Shown in pieces: positions 48,425 through 58,084 of a stretch of DNA of 64,000 nucleotides. Source of the DNA: Glaciimonas sp. (GTDB taxonomy: Bacteria; Pseudomonadota; Gammaproteobacteria; Burkholderiales; Burkholderiaceae_D); assembly GCA_012927585.1 (NCBI GenBank), contig JABBOY010000027.1, positions 29,670-93,669 of the forward strand. The letters are read 5' to 3'. The notes under the pieces are model-generated. The model was not told where the DNA came from, searched no databases, and saw only the letters and a program-made list of their open reading frames with translations. The number at the start of each line of letters is the position of its first letter. The first letter of the stretch is position 1. The position numbers and the translations under genes are program-made.

Positions 48425-49021
48425 ATGACGTTGCTGATCGCTATGTGTATATTTTCATTGACAATGTCGATATCACCAGGACCGGTCAATATGGTGATCG
48501 TTTCATCGGGTGCCAATCACGGTTTCCGTCGCACCATCCCTTTCGTTTCGGGTGCCACCATCGGTTTTACGCTGCTACTTATCTTTGTCGGCTTCTGGTT
48601 TTTGCAGGCCGTTAGCGCATATCCGGTATTCCTGAAGTATCTTGAGTTGATTGGCTCGGCATTCATTGTCTACGTCGGTTACAAGGTTGCTTCATCTGCA
48701 CCGGAAATTTCATTGAACAATCGCGATGTACCAACCTTCCTGCAGGGATTTCTGCTGCAATGGCTTAATCCCAAAGCGTGGATCGCCTGTGCCTCAGGAG
48801 TGGCGTTGTTTGCCGACCCGGACAACCACGCTGCGCTTATCGCATTCGTGTCTGTGTACTTCTTGATTTGTTACGCGTCACTGGCCGCGTGGGCACTGCT
48901 GGGAGATCGGGCTTCGGTATTCTTGAACAATCGCCTACGCATTCGCTTGTTCAACTTGTCGATGGGTGGAATGTTGATCGCGTCCGCCTGCTACATGATG
49001 TACATGCAAGTGCTGCTTTAG
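48425..49021 (+). CDS. LysE-family translocator (amino-acid exporter)
   Basis: The 198-aa protein has six hydrophobic segments and the family start SLTMSISPGPVNMVIVSSGA, with LQGFLLQWLNPKAWIACASG mid-protein. It exports an amino acid or derivative across the inner membrane; the substrate is unknown. CTGGAGAA precedes the ATG at 48425, and the longer upstream frame from 48302 is rejected for lack of family match. A LysR gene is convergent (6 bp between stops) and might regulate it. Confidence 0.88.
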   Translation: MTLLIAMCIFSLTMSISPGPVNMVIVSSGANHGFRRTIPFVSGATIGFTLLLIFVGFWFLQAVSAYPVFLKYLELIGSAFIVYVGYKVASSAPEISLNNRDVPTFLQGFLLQWLNPKAWIACASGVALFADPDNHAALIAFVSVYFLICYASLAAWALLGDRASVFLNNRLRIRLFNLSMGGMLIASACYMMYMQVLL

Positions 49022-49026
49022 AGCGT

Positions 49027-49914
49027 TTAGTCCACGCTCAACTGATCATAGATTGAATTGATCAACGTATAGGCGATGCTGCTGGTGGCAATATTGGATG
49101 GCCAGATAGCAGAGAGCTTTAGCGGATCCAACCGCCATTCCGGTAGCACTTCCTCAATCACGCCTTGCTCAAGATCATTGCTGACCAAGAATTCAGGTGG
49201 TGCAGCCAGACCCACCCGACACTTAGCTAGATGGTAAGCGGCCTCTACGTTATCCACCCGGATATTTGGCACGTACTTAATATCGAACTGCTCGCCAGTT
49301 ACGTTAGTGAAAGTGCGGAAATTTGGCCGCATGGTCAAACCAATCCATGGGATTGTCGTCAAATCCTTCGGATGCTTGACCGGCGGATAGATATCGAGAA
49401 GTCCCTTACAACCGACCACTTTTCTGGGAAACGTGAAGATTTGTTTAGCCTTTAGCGAACTGTCGGGCAGTTCGCCAATACGGAACGCCACGTCAATGCT
49501 GTCACCAATAATGTCGTTACGGCTATCACTGCACGAGATGTTCAGACAAATGTCGGGGTGCGCCTTAATGAAATTTCCGATGTAACCCATGAAAGGGCTT
49601 TTGATGAATACTGCTGGCATCGTGATACTGAGTTTATTGGTGGTGGAGATGGTGCGTTGCTTGAACTCGATGACGCCTTTTTCGTACATGTTAAGCATTG
49701 CCTGAGCAGTCTCTAGTAAATGAGCCCCATCAGAGGTCAACGACAGTTTTCGAGTGTTGCGATACAACAACGCTGCCCCTAGATTTTTTTCCAGTTTGGA
49801 GAGATGCAAGCTAGTCGTAGCCGTCGATAACCCCAATGCCTCGGCGCCGCCGGATATCGATCCCAGTTCTACAATCTTAGCGAAAACGATCATGTAACGA
49901 ATATCATCAATCAT
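49027..49914 (-). CDS. LysR-family transcriptional regulator
   Basis: The 295-aa protein has an N-terminal winged helix (MIVFAKIVELGSISGGAEAL, GLSTATTSLHLSKLEKNLGA, LLYRNTRKLSLTSDG) and the effector domain (KLSITMPAVFIKSPFMGYI ... DVAFRIGEL), of the CrgA/DsdC-like branch. The N-terminus lies close to the 49914 start. It ends 6 bp from the LysE gene stop, so it does not share that gene's promoter region. Confidence 0.92.
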   Translation of the reverse strand: MIDDIRYMIVFAKIVELGSISGGAEALGLSTATTSLHLSKLEKNLGAALLYRNTRKLSLTSDGAHLLETAQAMLNMYEKGVIEFKQRTISTTNKLSITMPAVFIKSPFMGYIGNFIKAHPDICLNISCSDSRNDIIGDSIDVAFRIGELPDSSLKAKQIFTFPRKVVGCKGLLDIYPPVKHPKDLTTIPWIGLTMRPNFRTFTNVTGEQFDIKYVPNIRVDNVEAAYHLAKCRVGLAAPPEFLVSNDLEQGVIEEVLPEWRLDPLKLSAIWPSNIATSSIAYTLINSIYDQLSVD

Positions 49915-50046
49915 AAATGTCCGTTTGGGAAAAAGTGCCCGCGTGGGGTGTAAATAAATTAAAATCGTTCTACAACTCGTTTCTTGGCTTCTTGTAGTAG
50001 AGCGCCAATTCTGGCATTAGGTGTCGGAAATCAGTTGATATACTCA

Positions 50047-50649
50047 TCATGGGTATATATTGTGATCTGTAGGCGGCGTGCCTTTGTTCAGAGTGCCCGG
50101 CCGATAAGATTTGAATCTTGCCACTAGCGCAGCCGGCGTGGTTTCCGTCAGCAACAGGGATGCCTGTTGCTGACGCAGGAAGCGCTCGATGACGATGTGC
50201 TGCATGAAATCCAGCAGGCCGTCAAAGAAGCCACTCACATTCAGCAGACCAATTGGCTTGCTGTGTAGACCCAGTTGTGACCAGGTAAATACTTCGAACA
50301 GCTCCTCCAGCGTGCCAATCCCGCCCGGCATCGCAATGAAGCCGTCTGACAAGGTCGCCATCATGGCCTTGCGCTCATGCATATCCTTGACGATGTGCAG
50401 GCGCGTCAGGCCAGGATGCCCAATTTCTTTTTCCAGCAAAGCGCTCGGTATGACGCCGGTAGCCTCGCCACCGAGTCGCAAGACTTCATCGGCAATAACG
50501 CCCATCAGGCCGACGCTGGCGCCGCCAAATACCAGTGCAATATTGTCATTGACCATTTCCCGGGCTAGAGCGCGCGCCGCTTGTGCGTACATCGGCGAGG
50601 CGCCGGCAGAAGAACCGCAATAGACGCAAATTGATTTTATTTTCAACAT
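50047..50649 (-). CDS. LOG-family nucleotide phosphoribohydrolase (TIGR00730 type)
   Basis: The 200-aa Rossmann-like protein shows ICVYCGSSAGASPMYAQAAR, GGASVGLMGVIADEVL and the signature PGGIGTLEELFEVFTW (PGGxGTxxE), with an upstream Arg in MHERKAMM. Family members release the base from cytokinin-type or AMP-like 5'-monophosphates. The ATG at 50649 is the first in frame. It lies 42 bp downstream of a TetR gene on the same strand. Confidence 0.92.
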   Translation of the reverse strand: MLKIKSICVYCGSSAGASPMYAQAARALAREMVNDNIALVFGGASVGLMGVIADEVLRLGGEATGVIPSALLEKEIGHPGLTRLHIVKDMHERKAMMATLSDGFIAMPGGIGTLEELFEVFTWSQLGLHSKPIGLLNVSGFFDGLLDFMQHIVIERFLRQQQASLLLTETTPAALVARFKSYRPGTLNKGTPPTDHNIYP

Positions 50650-50691
50650 GGGAATTAAGCGTAGGAACGAATCGTTAGAACGAATACAAGT

Positions 50692-51357
50692 TTATTTGGA
50701 TTTTTCCAGATACTCGGCCGACAACTTGTCGAACAGGGAGTGGGTATCGCCGCGCAAAAATGGTTCAATGACTGACAGTACCTGATAGCAGCCGCGCGCT
50801 AACGCGTCCGACATGACCTTTTGCTCGGAATAATTGCGCGGATTGCGCACGTATTCGTATGACAGCCAGTAAGTTGCCACCACTACCATATTGGTGGCGA
50901 GCGCATCGATTGCCGGATCGCTGGCCTCAAGCGCTTTTTCAGTGCGCAATTCTTCGCACAAATGTTTCGCAACCTTGACCTTTTGCGCCAGAATTTGCTT
51001 GAAATGCAGTTCCAGTTTACGGTTACGCGACAGCAGGTCGTTCATGTCGCGGTAAAAGAAACGGTAGCGCCACACCAATTCAAACATCCAGTGCAGATAC
51101 AGCCAGACATCTTCAATGCTGGGCCGGCGTTCGGCGGGAATTGCCAGCCGGCGGTTGATTTCTTCTTCGAATTGCACAAAAATCGAATTGACGATGTCAT
51201 CCTTGTTGCGGAAGTGGTAATACAGGTTGCCCGGTGAAATATTCATTTCTTCCGAGATCACCGTGGTCGTGATATTCGGCTCGCCGAATTCATTGAACAA
51301 GCGCAATGATAATTCCAGAATGCGTTCGCGCGTGCGGCGGGGGGCTTTTTGTTGCAT
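50692..51357 (-). CDS. TetR-family transcriptional regulator
   Basis: The 221-aa protein has the N-terminal TetR HTH: RRTRERILELSLRLFNEFGE, TTTVISEEMNISPGNLYYHF, RNKDDIVNSIF. The C-terminal ligand domain is helical with two Trp-rich helices (VWLYLHWMFELVWRYRFF). The ligand is unknown. It is divergent from the ribosome-associated factor gene across 278 bp, so an operator for either gene could lie there. Confidence 0.9.
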   Translation of the reverse strand: MQQKAPRRTRERILELSLRLFNEFGEPNITTTVISEEMNISPGNLYYHFRNKDDIVNSIFVQFEEEINRRLAIPAERRPSIEDVWLYLHWMFELVWRYRFFYRDMNDLLSRNRKLELHFKQILAQKVKVAKHLCEELRTEKALEASDPAIDALATNMVVVATYWLSYEYVRNPRNYSEQKVMSDALARGCYQVLSVIEPFLRGDTHSLFDKLSAEYLEKSK

Positions 51358-51447
51358 ATAGCAATCTTTCTGTGTGAAATCAGTCTCGGCGCAAGCTTAA
51401 CATCATTGAAATTTTACGCAAATGCTCTAAACAGTGGCACGGTTAAC

Positions 51448-51482
51448 GATTGCACCGGCCGATTGCACCGGCCGATTGCACC
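51448..51482. repeat. 13-bp tandem repeat (GATTGCACCGGCC)
   Basis: Two full units and a 9-bp partial unit, 155 bp before the ribosome-associated factor gene and 90 bp upstream of the TetR start. It could be a binding-site array or simple slippage. Confidence 0.75.
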
Positions 51483-51635
51483 TGCACCTTGAAATGACAT
51501 TTTGGAACGCCATGTAAGAGTCAGGGCGAAAAGAGGGCAAATTACCACCGGCATTGCTGTCCTCGTAAAAATTGCCGGACCCGGATTTGGCGCCGGGAAG
51601 ATTGATCCATCCACCTGTATCAGGAGTAGGCAACC

Positions 51636-52001
51636 ATGCAAATTCAAGTCAATACCGATAGCAACATCGAAAACAATGAAGGACTGGCCAACCACATTGA
51701 AACTGTAGTTCACGGCGCGTTGAGCCATTTCAAAGAACAGGTGACAAGGGTGGAAGTCCACTTGAGTGACGCCAATGGTCCCAAATCAGGCGCTGCCGAT
51801 AATCGATGTCTGATGGAAGTACGATTACAAAATCATCAGCCAATCGCCGTAACCGAGCAAGCAGCGACGGTGCATCAGGCGGTTCAGGGTGCTGCAGAAA
51901 AATTGAAGCGCACGGTGGAAAGCACTTTGGGCCGGTTGGATGCGAATACAAAAGCACGGCCGGTAATAGCGGATGCGGCAGAAGTCGATGACGAGGCCTA
52001 A
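51636..52001 (+). CDS. Ribosome-associated HPF/RaiA-like protein
   Basis: The 121-aa product resembles the S30AE/HPF fold: MQIQVNTDSNIENNEGLANH, IETVVHGALSHFKEQVTRVE, VHLSDANGPKSGAADNRCLM and QAVQGAAEKLKRTVESTLGR. The family binds the 30S decoding region to stabilise idle ribosomes. The basic residues usual in strand 4 are less dense here, so a divergent or regulatory variant is possible. AGGAG 8 bases upstream fixes the start. A strong hairpin follows. Confidence 0.8.
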   Translation: MQIQVNTDSNIENNEGLANHIETVVHGALSHFKEQVTRVEVHLSDANGPKSGAADNRCLMEVRLQNHQPIAVTEQAATVHQAVQGAAEKLKRTVESTLGRLDANTKARPVIADAAEVDDEA

Positions 52002-52047
52002 GCAATAAACATTGAACATCGCGTTTTTTGGTTATTTTTTTACTGGT

Positions 52048-52105
52048 AGCCGGATAGTGTTTTTGATGTCTGATTTTTTTCAGACATCGAAAACACTATC
52101 CGGCT
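52048..52105 (+). terminator. Long-stem Rho-independent terminator
   Basis: 26-nt arms starting AGCCGGATAGTGTTTTTGAT pair with TCAGACATCGAAAACACTAT and onward to CGGCT, with one G-T-type mismatch and a T-rich loop. A TTTTT run follows at 52112. It isolates the ribosome-associated factor gene. Confidence 0.8.
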
Positions 52106-52231
52106 GCCGCTTTTTGTAGGGCAGATTTAATCGCCTGAATTCGGATAAAATGCGCAGCGTGCGCAAATCAAATACGATATTGCGAGAGTGCGTTGTGTCT
52201 CGAAAAATTTTATCATTCAAGGAAATCAAGC

Positions 52232-53179
52232 ATGGCCGGATCCAGCCTTTTAGCGCTCATTGATGACATTGCCAGTATTCTTGATGATGTAAGCCTGATG
52301 ACCAAGGTGGCCGCCAAGAAAACGGCTGGTGTGCTAGGCGATGACCTGGCATTGAATGCCCAGCAAGTCACCGGCGTGAGGGTCGAGCGCGAACTTCCGG
52401 TAGTCTGGGCGGTGGCAAAAGGTTCTTTTCGCAACAAGCTGATTCTGGTACCGTCGGCGCTTGCCATCAGTTTTTTTGCACCGTGGGCGGTAACGCCGCT
52501 TTTAATGCTGGGCGGCGCATTTCTTTGTTATGAAGGCTTTGAAAAACTGGTGCACAGCTCCATGCGCGGCAAGGAGCAACACGACGCCCATCAGACCGAA
52601 TTGCTGCAAGCTTTGTCGGACCCGGTGGTCGACCTGGTCGCGCTGGAGAAGGACAAAATTAAAGGCGCGGTGCGCACCGACTTTATCCTGTCGGCTGAAA
52701 TCATCGCCATTACCCTGGGTACGGTAGCCACAGCGTCGTTCGGCGCGCAGATCACAGTACTGTCGCTGATTGCGATCATCATGACCATTGGCGTCTACGG
52801 CCTGGTGGCCGGCATCGTCAAGCTGGACGATGTCGGACTGTATTTGAGCCAAAAAAATGGCGATAATTTTTTACTGAGAATGCAGCGCAGCCTCGGCAGA
52901 GGGATCCTGATATTTGCGCCGTACATGATGAAGAGTCTGTCAGTGATCGGCACTGCTGCGATGTTCATGGTGGGAGGCGGCATCCTTGCTCACGGCGTAC
53001 CTGCTACAACTGCATTGATCCACGAGCTGGCGCTCAGTTCAGGCACGCTGCCAATGGTTGGCGGCGCGCTGGAAGCGCTGGCTCCGACGCTACTGAATGC
53101 GGTGCTTGGGGTCGTAGCAGGTGCGATAGTGCTGATTGCCGTGAGTGGTGCACAGAAAATTTATCGCCTTTTCCCGTAG
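52232..53179 (+). CDS. DUF808 family membrane protein (YedI-like)
   Basis: The 315-aa protein starts MAGSSLLALIDDIASILDDV, the DUF808 entry, followed by KVAAKKTAGVLGDDLALNAQ and several membrane helices (LILVPSALAISFFAPWAVTP, VIGTAAMFMVGGGILAHGVP). Function unknown; members sit in the inner membrane. AAGGAAA precedes the ATG at 52232, so the longer in-frame ORF from 52193 is rejected. Confidence 0.9.
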   Translation: MAGSSLLALIDDIASILDDVSLMTKVAAKKTAGVLGDDLALNAQQVTGVRVERELPVVWAVAKGSFRNKLILVPSALAISFFAPWAVTPLLMLGGAFLCYEGFEKLVHSSMRGKEQHDAHQTELLQALSDPVVDLVALEKDKIKGAVRTDFILSAEIIAITLGTVATASFGAQITVLSLIAIIMTIGVYGLVAGIVKLDDVGLYLSQKNGDNFLLRMQRSLGRGILIFAPYMMKSLSVIGTAAMFMVGGGILAHGVPATTALIHELALSSGTLPMVGGALEALAPTLLNAVLGVVAGAIVLIAVSGAQKIYRLFP

Positions 53180-53215
53180 GTGCGAACTTATTCGCACGCA
53201 TCAAATTATGATTTA

Positions 53216-53641
53216 TTATTTTCCGCAAGCGAGGGTATATTTCTCAGCGGCGCGACGCGCTTTGCGTTTGGCGTTTTCGATCGATTTCATGGGCGCATTT
53301 GCGGCATCTTCTTCTGCCCATTGCCGATGTTGTTCCAGCCCCGCGCATTGCTTGCGTTTGGTGGCAGCGGCACTGGCGAATTTTTTTTGGGCGCGCTCTT
53401 CGATGGCCTCGTTTTTATTGCGCTCACGCGTCAATCGATTCAGTTCTGCCTTGTCCGTTGCCAGGCGCTGGCGTGCGTCTTTGGCATCTTGTGCGGAAAA
53501 CGTATCGTCTGTCTTGATCGCCGTTCCGTTGGTGCATTCGGTATCGCTATAAGTGATTTGCGTACCTGTTTTACATTTGTAAATGGCCGAAGCGGGTACG
53601 GATATCGCGTACAGGACGGCTAACAATAGCAATCGGTTCAT
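53216..53641 (-). CDS. Small secreted DUF4124-like protein
   Basis: The 141-aa protein has a short signal peptide (LLLLAVLYAISVPASA), then IYKCKTGTQITYSDTECTNG, the usual DUF4124 beta motif with paired Cys. The rest is a highly charged helix (QDAKDARQRLATDKAELNRL, KRKARRAAEKYTLACGK). Probably periplasmic, function unknown. It lies convergent to the DUF808 gene and 20 bp upstream of the FAD oxidase stop. Confidence 0.8.
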   Translation of the reverse strand: MNRLLLLAVLYAISVPASAIYKCKTGTQITYSDTECTNGTAIKTDDTFSAQDAKDARQRLATDKAELNRLTRERNKNEAIEERAQKKFASAAATKRKQCAGLEQHRQWAEEDAANAPMKSIENAKRKARRAAEKYTLACGK

Positions 53642-53661
53642 AGTATTTTCTTTGGATGAGG

Positions 53662-55064
53662 TTACAAAACTTTGCCCGGATTCATCAGGTTTAATGGGTC
53701 AAATGCTTGCTTCAGCGTTTGCATCAGCTGCATTTCCACTGCCGATTTGTAACGCCGAATTTCATCGCGTTTCAGTACACCCAGACCATGCTCGGCGGAA
53801 ATCGAACCGCCGCAGTCGTGCACGCTGTCATGCACCACCAGATTGATCGCAGATTGCTGCGCGATGAATGCCGCGTCGCTAATACCTTCCGGCGGCGACA
53901 CGTTGTAATGCAGGTTGCCGTCGCCGAGGTGGCCGAAAGTGACCATCCGGCAGCCGGGCGCGGCTTGCTGCAGTAGCGTATCTGTGGCCAGGATGAAGTC
54001 GGCAATGCGCGAGATCGGCACCGAGATGTCGTGTTTGATGTTCTTGCCTTCGGCAGCCTGCGCCAGCGAGATGTGTTCGCGCAGGTTCCACAGCGATTTG
54101 GATTGGGCGATAGAGGCCGCGACAATGGCGTCTGTAATCACATCCTGTTCCAGGGCCGCACCGATCAGGCTTTCCAGCAGGGCGTTGGCATGTTGTTCCG
54201 ATTCGCTATCGGATAATTCCAGCAACACATATTGCGGATGATTTTCTGCAAAAGGCAGGCGCATCTGCGGAAAATGCCTGGTCACCAGTCGCAGGCAGAA
54301 ATCCGACATCAATTCGAAGCCGGTCAGCGCCGCGCCGCAGTGCGCTTGCGCCAGCGTTAAAAGTCGCAATGCATTGGCGGGCGTTTGCATCGCAGCCAGC
54401 GCGGTGATCTGTGCCCTGGGTTGCGGAAACAGCTTCATCACCGCAGCGGTGATGATCCCGAGCGTGCCTTCGGCGCCGATGAACAAGTCGCGCAGATCGT
54501 AGCCGGTATTGTCCTTGCGCAGCCCGCGCAAGCCATCCCAAACTTCGCCCTGAGCGGTCACGACTTCGAGGCCGAGACACAACTCGCGCGTATTGCCGTA
54601 ACGCAGCACAGCGGTGCCGCCGGCGTTGGAGGACAGATTACCGCCGATAGTACAGCTGCCTTCGGATGCCAGCGAAAGCGGGAATAAACGCTCGGCAGCG
54701 CTGGCGGCTTGCTGCAGATTTTCCAGGATGCAGCCGGCTTCTGCCGTGATAGTGTTGTTGAGCGTGTCAATCGCGCGGATCCGGTTCAGGCGCGTCAGCG
54801 ACAAAACGATGGCGGCACCGCTGTCATCCGGCACGCTGCCCAGCACCAGCCCGGTATTGCCACCCTGCGGCACAACGGGTACCAGAAACTGATTGCACAG
54901 TCGGATGACGGCAGCGACTTCGGCCGTCGAGCCGGGTTTAACCACGGCCATCGCACGGCCGGTAAAACGGCCGCGCCAGTCAGTCAGATACGAAGCAGTA
55001 TCGGCAACCTCGGTCAGCACATAATTGGTGCCAATCGCAGCGCGGCAGAGGGTCAGGAAATCGT

Positions 55065-55068
<4 letters not shown>
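53662..55068 (-). CDS. FAD-binding oxidoreductase (D-lactate / D-2-hydroxyglutarate dehydrogenase type)
   Basis: The 468-aa flavoprotein shows VVPQGGNTGLVLGSVPDD and EGSCTIGGNLSSNAGGTAVL, the FAD pyrophosphate-binding segments of the PCMH fold. The C-terminal domain has VTFGHLGDGNLHYNVSPPEG (metal-site His residues) and SISAEHGLGVLKRDEI. It oxidises a D-2-hydroxy acid; which one is not decidable. It overlaps the DUF2069 gene by 4 bp. Confidence 0.9.
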
Positions 55069-56098
<1,030 letters not shown>

Positions 56099-56132
56099 TT
56101 ACGCACGTTGCATGCAAGACATGAAAGGCATT

Positions 56133-56217
56133 GTCCACGAAATACACGAAAGGCACGAAAGAAGGTAAAGAAGTTTTTTTCGTGGACTGAATTTTTTTGT
56201 ACATAACATCAGTAACC
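56133..56217 (+). repeat. TTTCGTG-type intergenic repeat, copy 2
   Basis: GTCCACGAA (56133-56141) and TTCGTGGAC (56179-56187) are inverted; between them lies ACACGAAAGGCACGAAAG. The right part TTTTTTTGTAC/ACATCAGTAACC matches copy 1 at 36943. It sits between divergent wrbA and yihY genes. Confidence 0.55.
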
Positions 56218-56245
56218 ACTTTATTACACCGAATTATTGCAGCCA

Positions 56246-57514
56246 ATGTCTCTCAAAAAACTATCGATTCTGCGTGGAATGTCCTGGCCAGACTTGCTCG
56301 ACCTGTTCCTGTTCGCGCGCAACCGTTTGCACGAAGAACGCCTGTCGCAAGTGGCGGGCAGCCTGACCTACACCACAGTGCTGGCGCTGGTGCCAATTCT
56401 GACGATTGCGCTGGCGATTTTTACCACTTTCCCACTGTTTAATACCTTCCGCGCGGCGCTCGAATCATACCTGTCTGGCAGCCTGATACCGGGTTCGATT
56501 TCCAATACCATATTGGGCTATCTGACCCAGTTTGCGACCAAGGCCAAGAGCCTGTCGGCGGTAGGTGCGGTATTGCTGATCGTCACTGCAGTGCTCATGA
56601 TGATGACGGTCGACCGTACCTTAAACGACATTTGGCGCGTCAAGACGCAGCGCCCGTTCGCCCAGCGGGTGACCGTGTATTGGGCTGTCGTGACGCTCGG
56701 CCCGTTGCTGATCGGCGTGTCGATGACACTGACTTCGTATTTGTTTACCGCCACCAGCGATGTAGTGGAAAGCGTGCCCTTCATCGGCGCAGTGTTTTAT
56801 ACGCTGGTTTCGATCCTGGTTACCACTGGCGCCTTCACGCTGCTCTATGTGATGGTGCCGAACCGGCCTGTCGACTGGCGCGACGCCGCATCGGGCGGTC
56901 TGGTTGCAGCGATTGCGTTCGAGCTTGTCAAGCGCTTGTTTGCCGGCTTCGTCAGCCAGTCGCCGACCTACACACTGGTATATGGGGCAGTGGCCGCGAT
57001 ACCGATTTTTTTGTTGTGGATTTATCTTTGCTGGTTCATCACCTTGTTCGGCGCGGTGCTTGCCGCATCCTTGCCGATTGTGAAGTACGAACGCTGGTGG
57101 CATGTCGCCGCGCCCGGGAGTGCTTTTGTGGATGCGATGTCGATCATCGAAGTGCTTTATCGGGCGCGAGTATCAGGTACGACAGCCGTGGTCGACACCC
57201 TGACGATTCGGCGCAAGACGCGGCTCGGTTTTGAAGAGATAGATCGCCTGCTGCAAAACATGTACGACGTCAATTGGGTTGGGCGCGTCAAACCGGAGCA
57301 GGCTGGAACAAGCCGGGCACGTTGGGGCAGACGCATTGACAAAGGATTTGAACGCTGGGTGCTGGTCGCCAATCCGCAACAGTTGGCGCTGGCAGCTGTA
57401 TATCGGATGTTCGTATTTGATCCTTCCGGCGATGCGGTGTTGGCCAGGCAGGTGGAATTGGCGGTCGAGCAAGGCTTAAGCGAGACGCTGGCAGAATATT
57501 TTTCCAAGGGCTAA
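56246..57514 (+). CDS. YihY/virulence-factor-BrkB family inner-membrane protein
   Basis: The 422-aa protein has six predicted helices and the YihY signature: RNRLHEERLSQVAGSLTYTT near the start, TLNDIWRVKTQRPFAQRVTV, VPNRPVDWRDAASGGLVAAI and LLWIYLCWFITLFGAVLAA. The C-terminal 130 residues form a soluble cytoplasmic domain found in the longer family version. Old annotations as RNase BN are wrong; the role is unknown. ATG at 56246 is preferred to the TTG three codons earlier. Confidence 0.9.
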   Translation: MSLKKLSILRGMSWPDLLDLFLFARNRLHEERLSQVAGSLTYTTVLALVPILTIALAIFTTFPLFNTFRAALESYLSGSLIPGSISNTILGYLTQFATKAKSLSAVGAVLLIVTAVLMMMTVDRTLNDIWRVKTQRPFAQRVTVYWAVVTLGPLLIGVSMTLTSYLFTATSDVVESVPFIGAVFYTLVSILVTTGAFTLLYVMVPNRPVDWRDAASGGLVAAIAFELVKRLFAGFVSQSPTYTLVYGAVAAIPIFLLWIYLCWFITLFGAVLAASLPIVKYERWWHVAAPGSAFVDAMSIIEVLYRARVSGTTAVVDTLTIRRKTRLGFEEIDRLLQNMYDVNWVGRVKPEQAGTSRARWGRRIDKGFERWVLVANPQQLALAAVYRMFVFDPSGDAVLARQVELAVEQGLSETLAEYFSKG

Positions 57515-57534
57515 TATATTTTTCAAGCAGAACT

Positions 57535-57606
57535 GTACTGCATGCACTATTTTTGGTATATGCCTAAATATATGCGGAAAAGTACATGTTTTTATCTATA
57601 CTCTGC
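57535..57606 (-). repeat. AT-rich intergenic repeat, copy E
   Basis: Minus strand: GCAGAGTATAGATAAAAACA, TTTCCGCATATATTT, CCAAAAATA, then GCATGCAGTAC. It is the most diverged copy. Confidence 0.45.
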
Positions 57607-57781
57607 ATAAATCTGGATGAATATGGCGCGGTGACGCAATTCAATTGCGACGCGTACAGGATGATATACGCGGTTATACATCTTAAAAATACCTGAGACG
57701 TGACTCAAGCATTGGAAATTATTGTCATAAAGCGGCATAATGCCAACCTTTAGTTATTATCTTTTCTGGAATGAATTTTCG

Positions 57782-57809
57782 GCTCGCTTTTATCAGCGGG
57801 CTTTTTTGC
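57782..57809 (+). terminator. Probable Rho-independent terminator upstream of rpoD
   Basis: GCTCGC pairs with GCGGGC (one G-T) across TTTTATCA, followed by TTTTTTG. It would end transcription from the yihY side. Confidence 0.5.
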
Positions 57810-58084
57810 CTTCCAAATAAACCAATAAAAATTTTGCATCTTATAAATCGATCCGGCCTATCAAGCAGGCACAAGGGGAAGTTAATCTTCGCCTACCCAA
57901 TGCATCATTCTGGAACGCGAATTGCCAGCGTGTGTTCGGTGGCAAGCGGTTGAACGGTAACCCACAGTGGCACCCTGCGGTATACGCAAACAAGCTCTGC
58001 CTATTCCCCATTAGCCGGATTGGGGCGGGTCATTCACTTCGTACATGAAAGTAACCAAGTTCGTCTGGACCTGGTGTTAAAGCA

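Larger units (their letters stand above)
57515..58084. promoter_or_regulatory. 570-bp region before rpoD
   Basis: No gene is seen. It contains AT-rich repeat copy E (57535-57606), a GCTCGC/GCGGGC hairpin followed by TTTTTTG around 57782-57809 that looks like a terminator, and the rpoD promoter region. dnaG, often upstream of rpoD, is absent. Confidence 0.5.

Noticed and set aside
56246..57514. Annotation of the YihY-family protein as ribonuclease BN
   Set aside because: That name came from an old misassignment; the protein is a polytopic membrane protein without nuclease motifs.
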